Counted from the stretch's first letter, positions 18,064 to 27,018 are shown. The stretch: DNA of 64,000 nucleotides from Devosia litorisediminis (GCF_018334155.1 NZ_JAGXTP010000001.1:1054001-1118000), one strand, 5' to 3'. Numbers and translations: made by a program. Notes: a model not told the origin generated them from the letters alone.

Positions 18064-18128
18064 CATCCTCTCCCGGCATAGTGCCTGCGAATGCGCGTGG
18101 CGCTTCATCTCCTCCCGGCCCCCCCCGA

Positions 18129-18230
18129 TCAAGGGGGACAGATTGAGTTCGTCGTGTAATTTCGCGCCAGCAACGGGCGGGCAATGCCGGTGCTGATAAT
18201 GCCGGTCCCCCCGATGATGAGAATACGCAT
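18129..18230 (-). pseudogene. N-terminal remnant of an NAD-dependent epimerase/dehydratase
   Basis: A minus-strand frame of 33 codons begins with ATG at 18230 behind a GGAGAT ribosome binding site. It encodes 'MRILIIGGTGIISTGIARPL', the first beta-alpha unit and NAD-binding GGTGxxS motif of the extended short-chain dehydrogenase family. The frame stops after 33 residues where about 300 would be expected, and nothing downstream continues it. It sits just after the nucleoside hydrolase gene on the same strand. A deleted gene is the best explanation; a functional micropeptide is unlikely. Confidence 0.75.
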
Positions 18231-18259
18231 GGTCGATCTCCGGATATGGGGGATATGAT

Positions 18260-18288
18260 CGGGCCCGCGGTGTGTGCCAGCGAGCCCG
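18260..18288 (-). repeat. Hairpin between the nucleoside hydrolase gene and the epimerase remnant
   Basis: On the minus strand, CGGGCTCGC pairs with GCGGGCCCG (one U-G pair) around an 11-nt loop. It lies 23 nt after the nucleoside hydrolase stop. It lacks a T run but could protect or end that transcript. Confidence 0.4.
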
Positions 18289-18310
18289 GGCCGTATCTGG
18301 GTTTTAGAGC

Positions 18311-19231
18311 CTAGCTGCGGTGGTCACGCGAGCCACGACGATGGAATTGGGCAAGCTTGGCCCACAGATCCTCGTGCACGAAACGGGTATTGACGCTGTC
18401 GTAGACGCGGATTGGGCGGTACTTGCCGGTGTGGACATATTTCATCTGTTCATCAAACAGAGGCGCAGGCCGATAGTCCCATACCCCCGCCTCGGGATCG
18501 AGGATGAGGCCGATACACGGGGAGTCGCCGAGCGAGCGGTACTCCATGTGCGGATCGGTGCGCATATTGTACTCGATCACCTGCTCGACCAGATATTTGC
18601 CGATCTCGCCACAGGGCGAAACCTTCTCGATCATCTCGGCATAGGTCACGCTCATGGTGCGATAGGCGGTCCGGGGCACCTGCCAAACGGTCAGCTTGGA
18701 CTTCATCAGCACGTTGGCGGCGGGAATATCGTTGGACAGGTTGTATTCACGGCCACCAGCGGGCCAGTGGCCGCCGCCGATCCAGATCACGATGATATTG
18801 CGGTTCTCGATTTCGGGCTTGAGCAGCAGTGCCGAGGCGATGTCTGTCACCGGGCCATAAAAGGCGATGAACAGCGGACGGTCGTCGTCCTTCATGGCCT
18901 CCTCGATGATCAATTGCGCGCCGGGCGAGTCGACGGGCGTGGTCTCGTCGGGCATGGCATGGGTGGCGCCGTCCTCAACACGAACCTTGCCTTCAAGATT
19001 CATCAGCTTGAGCACCAGCATGGTCTCGTCGTGACTGTCCTTCAGGCTGGTCTTGGACTTCTTGTCACCGAAATGGGCGGGAATGATGCCATGCAGTTCA
19101 AAGGACGGCGTAAGGATGGCCTGAACGATGGCAAACTGGTCGTCACATTCGTTCTTGGCGTCGGTGTTGACGATCACGCGCTGGCGCGCATGGGGCGGAT
19201 AATCAACGTCGAACACGGTAAAATCGGTCAT
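18311..19231 (-). CDS. Nucleoside hydrolase-like protein with a variant aspartate motif
   Basis: This 306-aa protein resembles inosine-uridine nucleoside N-ribohydrolases. An N-terminal Asp cluster follows a beta strand ('VIVNTDAKNECDDQFA'), 'FIAFYGPVTDIASAL' is in the middle, and an 'IWIGGGHW' segment is family-like. Classical members read DTDPGxDDA at the first motif. Here the spacing between the Asp residues is enlarged and the Pro-Gly pair is missing, so substrate or activity may differ. It lies alone on the minus strand, followed by a fragment of an epimerase gene. Hydrolysis of a ribosyl or related N-glycoside is inferred. Confidence 0.78.
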   Translation of the reverse strand: MTDFTVFDVDYPPHARQRVIVNTDAKNECDDQFAIVQAILTPSFELHGIIPAHFGDKKSKTSLKDSHDETMLVLKLMNLEGKVRVEDGATHAMPDETTPVDSPGAQLIIEEAMKDDDRPLFIAFYGPVTDIASALLLKPEIENRNIIVIWIGGGHWPAGGREYNLSNDIPAANVLMKSKLTVWQVPRTAYRTMSVTYAEMIEKVSPCGEIGKYLVEQVIEYNMRTDPHMEYRSLGDSPCIGLILDPEAGVWDYRPAPLFDEQMKYVHTGKYRPIRVYDSVNTRFVHEDLWAKLAQFHRRGSRDHRS

Positions 19232-19877
19232 ATTGGTCGGCCTCGGTAAAAAAAGTGATCATGGTCAGGTTGCTCGCCAAGTGCGCGAGCGACGGTTGGT
19301 CCGAGAGGGAAAAACCCCATCAGACCTGACTTTCGGCGACGGGTTTTGACGCGCGAACGCTGGCATCCGGCCGCGCGTCATCGCATCCCCGCAGAAGGGG
19401 TTCAGTGGTGCTCCTCAGCGTATGGACGCTGGCCGCTATGGGCGACAAGCTATCGTTTGTATTCGAATTGTGCGCAGGTTCGTCAGCCGCAAAAAATTCA
19501 ATATAACGCCTATAATATGGGGTTTTAGTTGAATTTCTGGGTGTGGAAGAAGCGCATCCTCGATGAACCGGTCATTCGGTTTATGTTGATTATTTTCGAC
19601 TTTTGATTGTTGTCGCAACTTGCTGCCGCTGTCAATTGTCCAGGCCGCAGTCCGTGGGGTGGGGTGGGCAGACGTGTTGGCTTCCGGCGTGTGGGTGGGT
19701 GGTTTGCCTTGTCTCCAAGCTCGCTGACGATGGTCGGGGTGGTGTGATCGACAGGGGGCGTTTCTTCAGCAAACTCAGGCTTTTCCCTACGTGTCAGAAA
19801 ATTTAGGTAAGGTGCTGTTCATCCCCTCAGGGCTACGCTCACGGTGCCCAGAACGCCGAATGTTGAGACAAAACCCG
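19232..19877. other. 646-nt spacer with an AT-rich core
   Basis: This is the divergent spacer between the nucleoside hydrolase gene and the c-di-GMP signalling cluster. It contains no recognisable gene. Between about 19490 and 19620 it is much richer in A and T than its surroundings. There AAATTCAA (19494-19501) and TTGAATTT (19529-19536) form an exact inverted repeat enclosing a TATAAT hexamer (19511-19516). No good -35 element is seen 17 nt before it. The region probably holds promoters for both directions. Confidence 0.45.
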
Positions 19878-21089
19878 ATGGCTACACGTGTCGCCGTCAT
19901 CGATGATGACCCGCTCTATATGGAATTTGTCGCCTCGTTGTTCACCAATGAGGGTAGTCTTCACGCGGTCAAAACCAGCACTTCCGATGAGTTGATGGCC
20001 TTGCTCAAGGTCGATCCTTCCATTGAGTGTGTGGTGCTCGACTATGATCTGGGCATCGATACCGGGCTGGCGCTGGGCAAGGCGATCAAAGACGGCTTCG
20101 ACGATCCCCCGCCGATCATCATGCTGACCGGGCAGGGCAGTGAGCGTACGGCGGTCAAGGCCTTCCGTATTGGCTTCAGCGATTATGTCTCCAAGCGCAA
20201 TCTGGATCGCAGCGAACTGATCCGGGCCATTCAGGGCGCCATTGCGCGCCGCAAGGAAGATCGGCTGCGGCTGGCGGAAACTGACAAGCTGCGCAGCAAT
20301 GCGCGCTTTGACAGCCTGACAGGGCTGCATTCGGCCAGCTATGTCGAGGCCCGGTTGAGCGATCTGCGCTTCCGGCACGCCCAGGACGGGTTCACGCTGA
20401 TCATGGTGCGGCCAAAGCTGCTGCCCAAGATCCGCAGCGATCTGGGCTATGTGATTGCCGACAAGTTGTTGCGCAATTTCGCCAGCCTGCTGAAAGAGGC
20501 TACCGCCGAGAGCGCGCTGTGTGGCCATCTGGGGGCTGATCAGTTCGTCATCGTCTTCGAAGGGCGGACCGACCCCGATTTTGTGGCGTCCGCCTGCAAA
20601 CGTATCTACGAGAGCGTGCGGCTGTCCGAAGAACACAACCGCATGCAGATCGAAATCGAACCCGCCATTGGCGCAGCGACATTTCCTGCCGATGGCGATA
20701 GTGCCGATGCTGTCACCACGGCGGCGGCAAAAGTGCTGGAGCAGGCCGAGCAGTTGGGACTGCCCTATGGCTTCACACTCGACGAGCTGCCCGAAGGTGA
20801 ACTCAGCCCCATCGTGGCTGAGACCATGTCGATGCGGCAGTTGGAAGAGATGCGCAAGGAGGCCCGCAAGCGGGTGCTCAAACGCGGCAAGATCATCATT
20901 GAGGGTCTCAACTCGGTGATTGATTGCTCGGTGCGCAATGTTTCAGAATCAGGTGCGCACCTGCGCATTGAGAGCTATTTTCAGGTTCCGGACCGATTCA
21001 AATTTCAGATCGTGGGTGTGGGCGCACCGCGAGAGGTCGAGAAGCGCTGGCAGGTCGGCGCGGATCTAGGGGTAGAGTATCGTGAGTAA
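19878..21089 (+). CDS. Response regulator with degenerate GGDEF domain and C-terminal PilZ domain
   Basis: This protein is about 403 aa. A receiver domain (residues 5-120) has phosphoacceptor Asp near residue 55 in 'VVLDYDLG'. A GGDEF-type domain (about 150-310) follows, whose active-site motif reads GADQF (219-223) with no RxxD inhibitory site. A PilZ-type domain at the C-terminus has 'RKRVLKRGK' and 'DCSVRNVSESG' (N/DxSxxG). A broken cyclase fused to a c-di-GMP-binding PilZ domain suggests a receptor or effector, not an enzyme. The ATG at 19878 was chosen because it begins just before the receiver; an ATG at 19860 is also possible. It is the first gene of a signalling operon. Confidence 0.82.
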   Translation: MATRVAVIDDDPLYMEFVASLFTNEGSLHAVKTSTSDELMALLKVDPSIECVVLDYDLGIDTGLALGKAIKDGFDDPPPIIMLTGQGSERTAVKAFRIGFSDYVSKRNLDRSELIRAIQGAIARRKEDRLRLAETDKLRSNARFDSLTGLHSASYVEARLSDLRFRHAQDGFTLIMVRPKLLPKIRSDLGYVIADKLLRNFASLLKEATAESALCGHLGADQFVIVFEGRTDPDFVASACKRIYESVRLSEEHNRMQIEIEPAIGAATFPADGDSADAVTTAAAKVLEQAEQLGLPYGFTLDELPEGELSPIVAETMSMRQLEEMRKEARKRVLKRGKIIIEGLNSVIDCSVRNVSESGAHLRIESYFQVPDRFKFQIVGVGAPREVEKRWQVGADLGVEYRE

Positions 21090-21095
21090 GCGCCC

Positions 21096-21446
21096 ATGAC
21101 AGCCAAGGCAGAATTTGAAGCCAAGATGGCGGCTCTCAGCACGGCCTTTTCGCAGCGCACTGCTGGGGATGCCGCCGAGTTCGAAGCGCTTGGCGTTGCG
21201 CTGTGCAAAGCCGACGATCAGGCGCATCGTGACCGGATCCAGTATCTGGCACATCGGCTTGCCGGCGGCTCGGCGACATTTGGTCTGGTGACGCTCGAAG
21301 AGCCAGCCAGTCATCTCGAGACGCGTATTCTGGCGCAGGCCGATGCGACCGAGATCGGGGAGGGCAGTCAGGCGCTGGCCGAGACGATCCGACGGATCTG
21401 TGGTGAACCTGTCACCCAGAACGGGGGCAACCATGCTCCGGCCTGA
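21096..21446 (+). CDS. Histidine phosphotransfer (HPt) domain protein
   Basis: This 116-aa all-helical protein has the HPt core 'AHRLAGGSATFG', with the phosphorylatable His near residue 53. It follows the receiver-GGDEF-PilZ gene by 6 nt, and the downstream receiver-GGDEF gene begins 14 nt before its stop. HPt proteins pass phosphate between receiver domains. Here it can link the receiver at the end of the hybrid kinase to the two diguanylate-cyclase-type regulators of the same cluster. That wiring is an inference from gene order. Confidence 0.85.
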   Translation: MTAKAEFEAKMAALSTAFSQRTAGDAAEFEALGVALCKADDQAHRDRIQYLAHRLAGGSATFGLVTLEEPASHLETRILAQADATEIGEGSQALAETIRRICGEPVTQNGGNHAPA

Positions 21447-22692
21447 AACAGAGACAGACGAGCCAGCAGCCAAGCTGATCTGCATCATCGATCACGCACG
21501 ACAGACCAAGGAGCTGGCCGACAAGCTGGCGGGTCTGGGTTATGCGACAGTCGATCTGCAGCACGACATGCCGCCCGAAAACTGCCTGGCAGTGATCATC
21601 GGGCACAGCATTGATCCCGAACTGAAGCTGGCGCAGGTGATGTCGGCCTATCACCCGGTGATCCTGGTGGGTGAGGAGCAGGGTTTTGCGGCCAATCTGG
21701 CAGCGGTGCGGGCCGGGGTGCGCGCCAGCCTGGCGCTGCCGCTCGATATGGTGGAACTGGGTGCTTGGCTGACCAGCCTGAGCCAGTCCGAGACCAAGCC
21801 CTATTCGATCATGGTTGTCGATGACGACGAAATCGCCGCCCAGACTTACGGTCTGGCGCTTGAGGCGGCGGGCATGGAAGCCACCATCGTCACTGATGCG
21901 GTCAAGGCGTGCGATGAGATTAATCGCTGCGCGCCTGATCTGGTACTGATGGATATGAACATGCCCACCGCTGACGGGCTTGAAGTCGCCAGCGTCATGC
22001 GCCTGTCACGCAAAAATCTGTCGCTGCCCATCGTCTTCCTGTCGGCGGAAAAAGACATGGAACGCCAGCGCGAAGCACGCAAGATCGGCGGCGACGACTT
22101 CATCTCCAAGCCGGTTGATCTGGAGGGTCTGGCTTCGCTGATCGCCATTCGGGCGGAGCGGGCACGGGCGCTGCGTCAGGTCATGGACCGCGACAGCCTG
22201 ACGGGCCTGCTCAACCATGCCCGGTTCAAGGATCGCGTGGCCGACGAGTTGGGCCGGTCGCGCCGTACGGGGTCGACCTTCTCGCTGTGCCTGCTGGACC
22301 TCGATCACTTCAAGCGGGTCAACGATACGCATGGCCATCTGTGTGGCGACCGGGTGCTGCGCACGCTGGCCCATTCGCTGCAGGGCACGCTGCGCCAGAC
22401 CGACGTGATTGCCCGCTATGGTGGCGAAGAATTCGCGGTGCTGCTGGTGGGTACCGATGCAACGCGGGCGCAGATTGTCATGGACAAGGTGCGCACATCA
22501 TTTGAGCAACTCAAATTTGATGGCCCGGAAACCTCGTTCTCCGTCACGGTCAGTGTCGGGGTAAGCAGTGAGCAAATGGGAAGCTCAGTGGAGGGGTTGA
22601 TTGGGCGCGCCGACGAGGCGCTCTACATCGCCAAGGATAATGGACGCAATCGGGTGGTCATCGCGCCCACGCTGCAGGCACGCAGCGCTTAG
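21433..22692 (+). CDS. PleD-like response regulator diguanylate cyclase (REC-REC-GGDEF)
   Basis: This 419-aa protein begins with a degenerate receiver (about residues 12-115). A canonical receiver with phosphoacceptor Asp near residue 174 ('LVLMDMNMP') follows, then a GGDEF domain with an intact GGEEF motif (330-334). An RxxD product-inhibition site (RQTD, 321-324) precedes that motif. This is the PleD architecture: phosphorylation drives dimerisation and c-di-GMP synthesis from two GTP. The ATG at 21433 has a GGGGG stretch just upstream and overlaps the HPt gene. It is followed after 4 nt by the hybrid kinase gene, so the signal source and cyclase are co-transcribed. Confidence 0.9.
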   Translation: MLRPETETDEPAAKLICIIDHARQTKELADKLAGLGYATVDLQHDMPPENCLAVIIGHSIDPELKLAQVMSAYHPVILVGEEQGFAANLAAVRAGVRASLALPLDMVELGAWLTSLSQSETKPYSIMVVDDDEIAAQTYGLALEAAGMEATIVTDAVKACDEINRCAPDLVLMDMNMPTADGLEVASVMRLSRKNLSLPIVFLSAEKDMERQREARKIGGDDFISKPVDLEGLASLIAIRAERARALRQVMDRDSLTGLLNHARFKDRVADELGRSRRTGSTFSLCLLDLDHFKRVNDTHGHLCGDRVLRTLAHSLQGTLRQTDVIARYGGEEFAVLLVGTDATRAQIVMDKVRTSFEQLKFDGPETSFSVTVSVGVSSEQMGSSVEGLIGRADEALYIAKDNGRNRVVIAPTLQARSA

Positions 22693-22696
22693 GGCG

Positions 22697-25600
22697 ATGA
22701 ACCAGATGAGGGCCATTCTGGCTCTCCGCAGCAAAAGGGCCGGTGCGCAGGTGAGTGAAACAAGACCAGTCGAGTATCGTTGGTTGAGACTGGCCGGACT
22801 TAGTCTGGGCGTAGCGTTGCTGTATGTGGTGACAGGTGTGCTTGGCCTGCGACTTGCGGTGCCGCCGGGCTATGCGACTATCATATGGCCCGCCTCGGGC
22901 ATTGCCATTGCCGCGCTGTTGATTTTTTCCCCGCGCCTGGTGGTCGGCGTTTTCCTCGGCTCGTTCGTGGTCAATGCCTATGTCGGCGCTGTGCTGGGCG
23001 GCGACGGTATCGACTGGCGCGCCCTGGCAGTTGCCGTTGCGATTGCCGCTGGGTCCAGCCTCCAGGCCTTGGCAGCTGCATTTGCCGCGCGGCGGCTATT
23101 TGGTGTGCCGACCATTCTGAAATCCATCCGGGATGTGGTGGTCTTCGCAGGCGTGGTTGGTCCGATCGCGAGCCTGATCGCCGCCAGCGTTGGCACGGGC
23201 ACGCTGCTAATTGCCGGTCTATTGCCGGCCGAGGCCGTCGCCACCAACTGGGTGACCTGGTGGATGGGCGATCTGATCGGTATTCTGGTCGTGCTGCCGC
23301 TGGCCCTGTTGGGCCCCTGGCGCAGTTGGGGAGCGGGCTGGTCGCGGGACAATGCCGCAGGCTTGCGGGCGGCCTCGATCCTGGCCTTGATGGTGCCGCT
23401 GGGCATGACCTTCTATGGCTGGATGTGGACCAGCGAAGCGGCCTATGACCGCGGACACGCAGCGTTTCACGGTCTGGCCAACGACAGCAAGCAGGCCCTT
23501 CTGCACCGCATGGATTCCTATGCGCAGGGCCTTGATGGCGCGGCTGGGCTGTTCATGGCCTCTTCCGTGGTCACGGCCGCTGACTGGCGCGCCTATGTCG
23601 ACGCGCTCAATATTGGCAAGACGCTGCCTGGCATTAATGGCATCGGCGTTATCGACGATGTGCCCACCACAGATCTGGCCGACTTTTATGCGCGGATGAG
23701 GGCGCTGGGTGTTCAGGGGCTGGAGGTTCATCCCACCGAAGTGCCGCGCGACAATCATTTTGTCATTCGTTTCATCGAGCCGCTTGAACCCAATCTACCA
23801 GCGCTTGGTCTTGATATTGCTTTTGAAGAAAATCGCCGCGAAGCGGCCATAACGGCCCGGCAAACCGGGCGCTCGACAATTACCAAGCGCATTTTTCTGG
23901 TGCAGGACGAAGTTAGGCGCGCAGGCTTTCTGCTGCTCAAGCCGTTGTACCAACGTTCGGTGCCTTTGCGCACGGTCGAGCAGCGTCGGGTTGCATTCCG
24001 TGGCTGGGTGTATGCCCCGTTCATCGGTGCGCGCTTCATGACGGATCTGACGTCGAGCCAGCAGGATACCCTGGAGCTGCAGGTCTTTGATGGCCCGGTG
24101 GTCAACGAAGACCGACTGATCTATTCGAGCCAGTCCGGTGACGAAGCCCGCGGCGTGCCGACCTATACCATCAAGGAAACCATGCCGGTGATGGGCCAGT
24201 ACTGGACCATTGTCTGGAGCAGTACCGCGCAGTTCGACGCAGAAACAAAGAATAACGAGCCGATGGTGGTGCTGCTGGCTGGCCTGCTGGTCTCGGGGCT
24301 GTTTGCGGTGTTCCTGCTCAGCTATGCCCGACGCGAAGAGACCATCCAGCATCAGGTGGTGCAGAAAACCCTTGAGATTACAGCCCGGGAACAGGAGAAC
24401 CGCGCCGTGTTCAACACGGCTGTGGTCGGCATTTTGCTGCTTGATGAACACGGGCGCCTGTTATCGGCCAATGAGGCGGCGCTGGAGATTTTTGGCGCGG
24501 AGGCCCAGGACATCCCCTCAATGTCGATCAGGGACCTGCTCAAGCTTGAGGGCGCGCGCTCGGTTGCTGAGCTTCTGGGCGCCCTGATGACGCGCACCAC
24601 GCGAACCAAACCCGCTACCGGGCTGACCCGCGATGGCAAGCAGCTTGATCTGGAATTTCAGATCAACCCCTGGAAGACCGAAGAAGGGGAGATGCGGTAC
24701 ACCGCCATTGTGCGGGATGTGACCCGGCAGCGGCAGATCACCATCGCCCTTGAAGATGCCGAAGAGCGCTGGAGCAGCGCGCTGCGCGGGGCCCGGATTG
24801 GTGTGTTTGACGTCGATCTGGTCGCCGGAAAGTCAATTGTTTCAGATACCTGGATGGAGATGCTCGGCTTTCACGTCGACGACGCCATCAACCCTCAGGA
24901 AGAATGGCGCAAGCGGGTACATCCAGACGATCTGGCCGTTGTCGATGAAGCGGATGCTGCATGCTTTGCGGGGACGACGCCGCGCTCGGAATGCGAGTAC
25001 CGGATACGTAAGAAGAGTGGCAACTGGATCTGGTTGCGGTCGGACGCTACCGTTACCCAGCGCGACGAAAACGGCGCAGCATTGCGCCTTGTGGGTACGC
25101 AGACCGACATCACCGCGCTCAAGGAAGCCGAGGCGGCGCTGCGTTCAAGCGAGGAACGCCTGCGCAGCGCGATCGACAATGCGCCGATTGGCATGGCGCT
25201 GATCGACCCGCAAGGGGAGTGGATCAGCGTCAACGAGGCCCTGTTCGCGTTTCTGGGCTATTCGGGCGAAGAGTTCCTCAAGCTGAACTTCCGCGAGTTG
25301 ACCCATCCCGATGATGTCGGGTTGGACCGCGAACTGCTCAGTCAGCTGACATCCGGCGAGATCGCCGACTATCAGCTTGAGAAGCGCTATCTTCACAAGG
25401 AAGGCCACGCGGTGTGGGGCCTGCTCAGTGTTTCGGTTGCGCGCGGTCAGGATGGTCGGATTGACTATTTCATCGCCCAGATTCAGGACATTCAGGACCG
25501 CAAGGAAATGGATCGGATCAAGAGCGAATTCATTTCCAATGTCAGCCATGAATTGCGCACGCCACTGACCTCGATCCGCGGGTCGCTTGGGCTTGTGACC

Positions 25601-26611
25601 GGGGCAATGGCCGCCGAAATTCCTGCCGGAATCATGCGTCTTTTGACCATTGCGCACAAGAACAGCGAACGGCTGATCCTGTTGATCAATGACATTCTCG
25701 ATCTTGAGAAGATGAACTCCGAGAAGCTGCAATTCGACATTGGAACGCACAAGCTGCTCGAAGAAATTGAGCTGGCGATGGATACCAACCAGAGCTATGC
25801 CAACCAGTTCGATGTGACCTTCGTGCTCGACACGCCCGATGTGGACATGGATTGCGATTTCGACGCAGCCCGCCTGCAGCAGGTGTTGTCCAACCTGATG
25901 TCCAATGCCGCCAAATTCTCACCGGCAGGTGGTTCGGTGCATCTGAGCCTGTCCCGTGTGGGCAAGATGGCGCGGGTGAGTATTACCGATACTGGGCCGG
26001 GCATTCCGGCCAGTTTCCGCAGTCGCATCTTTTCGCCGTTTTCTCAGGCCGACGCTTCGGCCACGCGCGAAACAGGCGGCACCGGGCTTGGCCTGCACAT
26101 CTCAAAGCAGATGATGGACAAGATGTTCGGGGGGTTGGATTACACCAGTGTCGAAGGCGCCGGCAGCACGTTCTGGATCGATCTGCCGCTGACAGCCGAT
26201 GCGGCGCCGGCGCAGCTTGAAAACGCCAGCAATGGCGCACAGTTGCCACGCGTGCTCCATGTGGAAGACGATGCCGGTTTCCGTGATTTTATCGCCACCG
26301 CGATGTCGGGTCAGCTCAACATCACGCAAGCTGCGACGCTGGGGGAGGCTCGGGCTTATCTGGTGGGCCAGAGCTTTGATGTGATCCTGCTCGATCTGCA
26401 GCTTCCAGATGGCCATGGCATGGATTTGCTGGAGGGGCTGGATCTGCATACCGGCTGTCCGGTGATTGTGCTTACGGCCACCGAAAGCGTTGACGATGAT
26501 CCCCGGGTGAGCGCCACCCTGGTCAAGTCACGCACGCCCGAAGATGCAATCGTCGCCCTCATTCTTGAGGCTGCAGCAGAATCCCAGCGGGCGCAGGCCC
26601 GTGGCCACTAG
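22697..26611 (+). CDS. MASE1-CHASE-PAS hybrid sensor histidine kinase
   Basis: This 1304-aa protein has an N-terminal MASE1-type membrane domain (about residues 20-245, motif 'IIWPASGIAIA'). A periplasmic CHASE domain (about 250-510) and a membrane helix (about 522-540) follow. Three PAS domains start near 566, 689 and 817. HisKA contains 'VSHELRTPL' (His near 951). HATPase contains 'NLMSNAAKFSP' and 'GGTGLGLHI'. The C-terminal receiver has phosphoacceptor Asp near 1233 ('VILLDLQLP'). It probably senses a small extracellular ligand through CHASE. The receiver calls for an HPt partner, and one is encoded two genes upstream. The start follows the cyclase stop by 4 nt. Confidence 0.9.
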   Translation: MNQMRAILALRSKRAGAQVSETRPVEYRWLRLAGLSLGVALLYVVTGVLGLRLAVPPGYATIIWPASGIAIAALLIFSPRLVVGVFLGSFVVNAYVGAVLGGDGIDWRALAVAVAIAAGSSLQALAAAFAARRLFGVPTILKSIRDVVVFAGVVGPIASLIAASVGTGTLLIAGLLPAEAVATNWVTWWMGDLIGILVVLPLALLGPWRSWGAGWSRDNAAGLRAASILALMVPLGMTFYGWMWTSEAAYDRGHAAFHGLANDSKQALLHRMDSYAQGLDGAAGLFMASSVVTAADWRAYVDALNIGKTLPGINGIGVIDDVPTTDLADFYARMRALGVQGLEVHPTEVPRDNHFVIRFIEPLEPNLPALGLDIAFEENRREAAITARQTGRSTITKRIFLVQDEVRRAGFLLLKPLYQRSVPLRTVEQRRVAFRGWVYAPFIGARFMTDLTSSQQDTLELQVFDGPVVNEDRLIYSSQSGDEARGVPTYTIKETMPVMGQYWTIVWSSTAQFDAETKNNEPMVVLLAGLLVSGLFAVFLLSYARREETIQHQVVQKTLEITAREQENRAVFNTAVVGILLLDEHGRLLSANEAALEIFGAEAQDIPSMSIRDLLKLEGARSVAELLGALMTRTTRTKPATGLTRDGKQLDLEFQINPWKTEEGEMRYTAIVRDVTRQRQITIALEDAEERWSSALRGARIGVFDVDLVAGKSIVSDTWMEMLGFHVDDAINPQEEWRKRVHPDDLAVVDEADAACFAGTTPRSECEYRIRKKSGNWIWLRSDATVTQRDENGAALRLVGTQTDITALKEAEAALRSSEERLRSAIDNAPIGMALIDPQGEWISVNEALFAFLGYSGEEFLKLNFRELTHPDDVGLDRELLSQLTSGEIADYQLEKRYLHKEGHAVWGLLSVSVARGQDGRIDYFIAQIQDIQDRKEMDRIKSEFISNVSHELRTPLTSIRGSLGLVTGAMAAEIPAGIMRLLTIAHKNSERLILLINDILDLEKMNSEKLQFDIGTHKLLEEIELAMDTNQSYANQFDVTFVLDTPDVDMDCDFDAARLQQVLSNLMSNAAKFSPAGGSVHLSLSRVGKMARVSITDTGPGIPASFRSRIFSPFSQADASATRETGGTGLGLHISKQMMDKMFGGLDYTSVEGAGSTFWIDLPLTADAAPAQLENASNGAQLPRVLHVEDDAGFRDFIATAMSGQLNITQAATLGEARAYLVGQSFDVILLDLQLPDGHGMDLLEGLDLHTGCPVIVLTATESVDDDPRVSATLVKSRTPEDAIVALILEAAAESQRAQARGH

Positions 26612-26616
26612 GGGGC

Positions 26617-26639
26617 GTCGGCGCCCAATGCGCGCCGAC
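26617..26639. terminator. Bidirectional hairpin between convergent genes
   Basis: GTCGGCGC and GCGCCGAC form a perfect 8-bp stem with a 7-nt loop. It fills the 35-nt gap between the hybrid kinase stop and the end of the minus-strand receiver gene. It can serve as terminator for both; there is no T run on either side. Confidence 0.5.
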
Positions 26640-26646
26640 AGCCCGT

Positions 26647-27018
26647 CTAGTTCTTCCAGCCCATCAATGTACTCACCTGTTCGGCAAGCGACATGGGGTC
26701 AAACGGCTTGGCGATGACGCCGGTCACGTCAAGCTCGAGCAGGCGCTCGACCTCGGAGGGTTGGGTGCGGGCGGTGACAAATACCACCGGAATATGAGTT
26801 GTTGCAGGATCATCGCGCAGCGCGATCCGCGTCATGGGACCATCCATTTCGGGCATCATGACATCAAGCAGCACCAGATCAGGTTGCCAGTCGCGGGCGA
26901 CCTGCAGGGCGTCCATGCCGCTGGCACACTCCTGAACTTCAAAATTGTCGTTCAACTGCAGGCACATGACCGCGACGACCCGGATATCGGGCTCGTCATC
27001 AACATATAAAACGCGCAT
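26647..27018 (-). CDS. Stand-alone receiver-domain response regulator
   Basis: This 123-aa CheY-like protein has the acidic pocket 'YVDDEPD', phosphoacceptor Asp52 in 'LVLLDVMMPEMDG', the Thr in 'VFVTAR' and the conserved Lys in 'IAKPFDP'. There is no output domain. It is convergent with the hybrid kinase gene and may act as an extra phosphate acceptor in the same relay. That link rests only on proximity. Confidence 0.88.
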   Translation of the reverse strand: MRVLYVDDEPDIRVVAVMCLQLNDNFEVQECASGMDALQVARDWQPDLVLLDVMMPEMDGPMTRIALRDDPATTHIPVVFVTARTQPSEVERLLELDVTGVIAKPFDPMSLAEQVSTLMGWKN

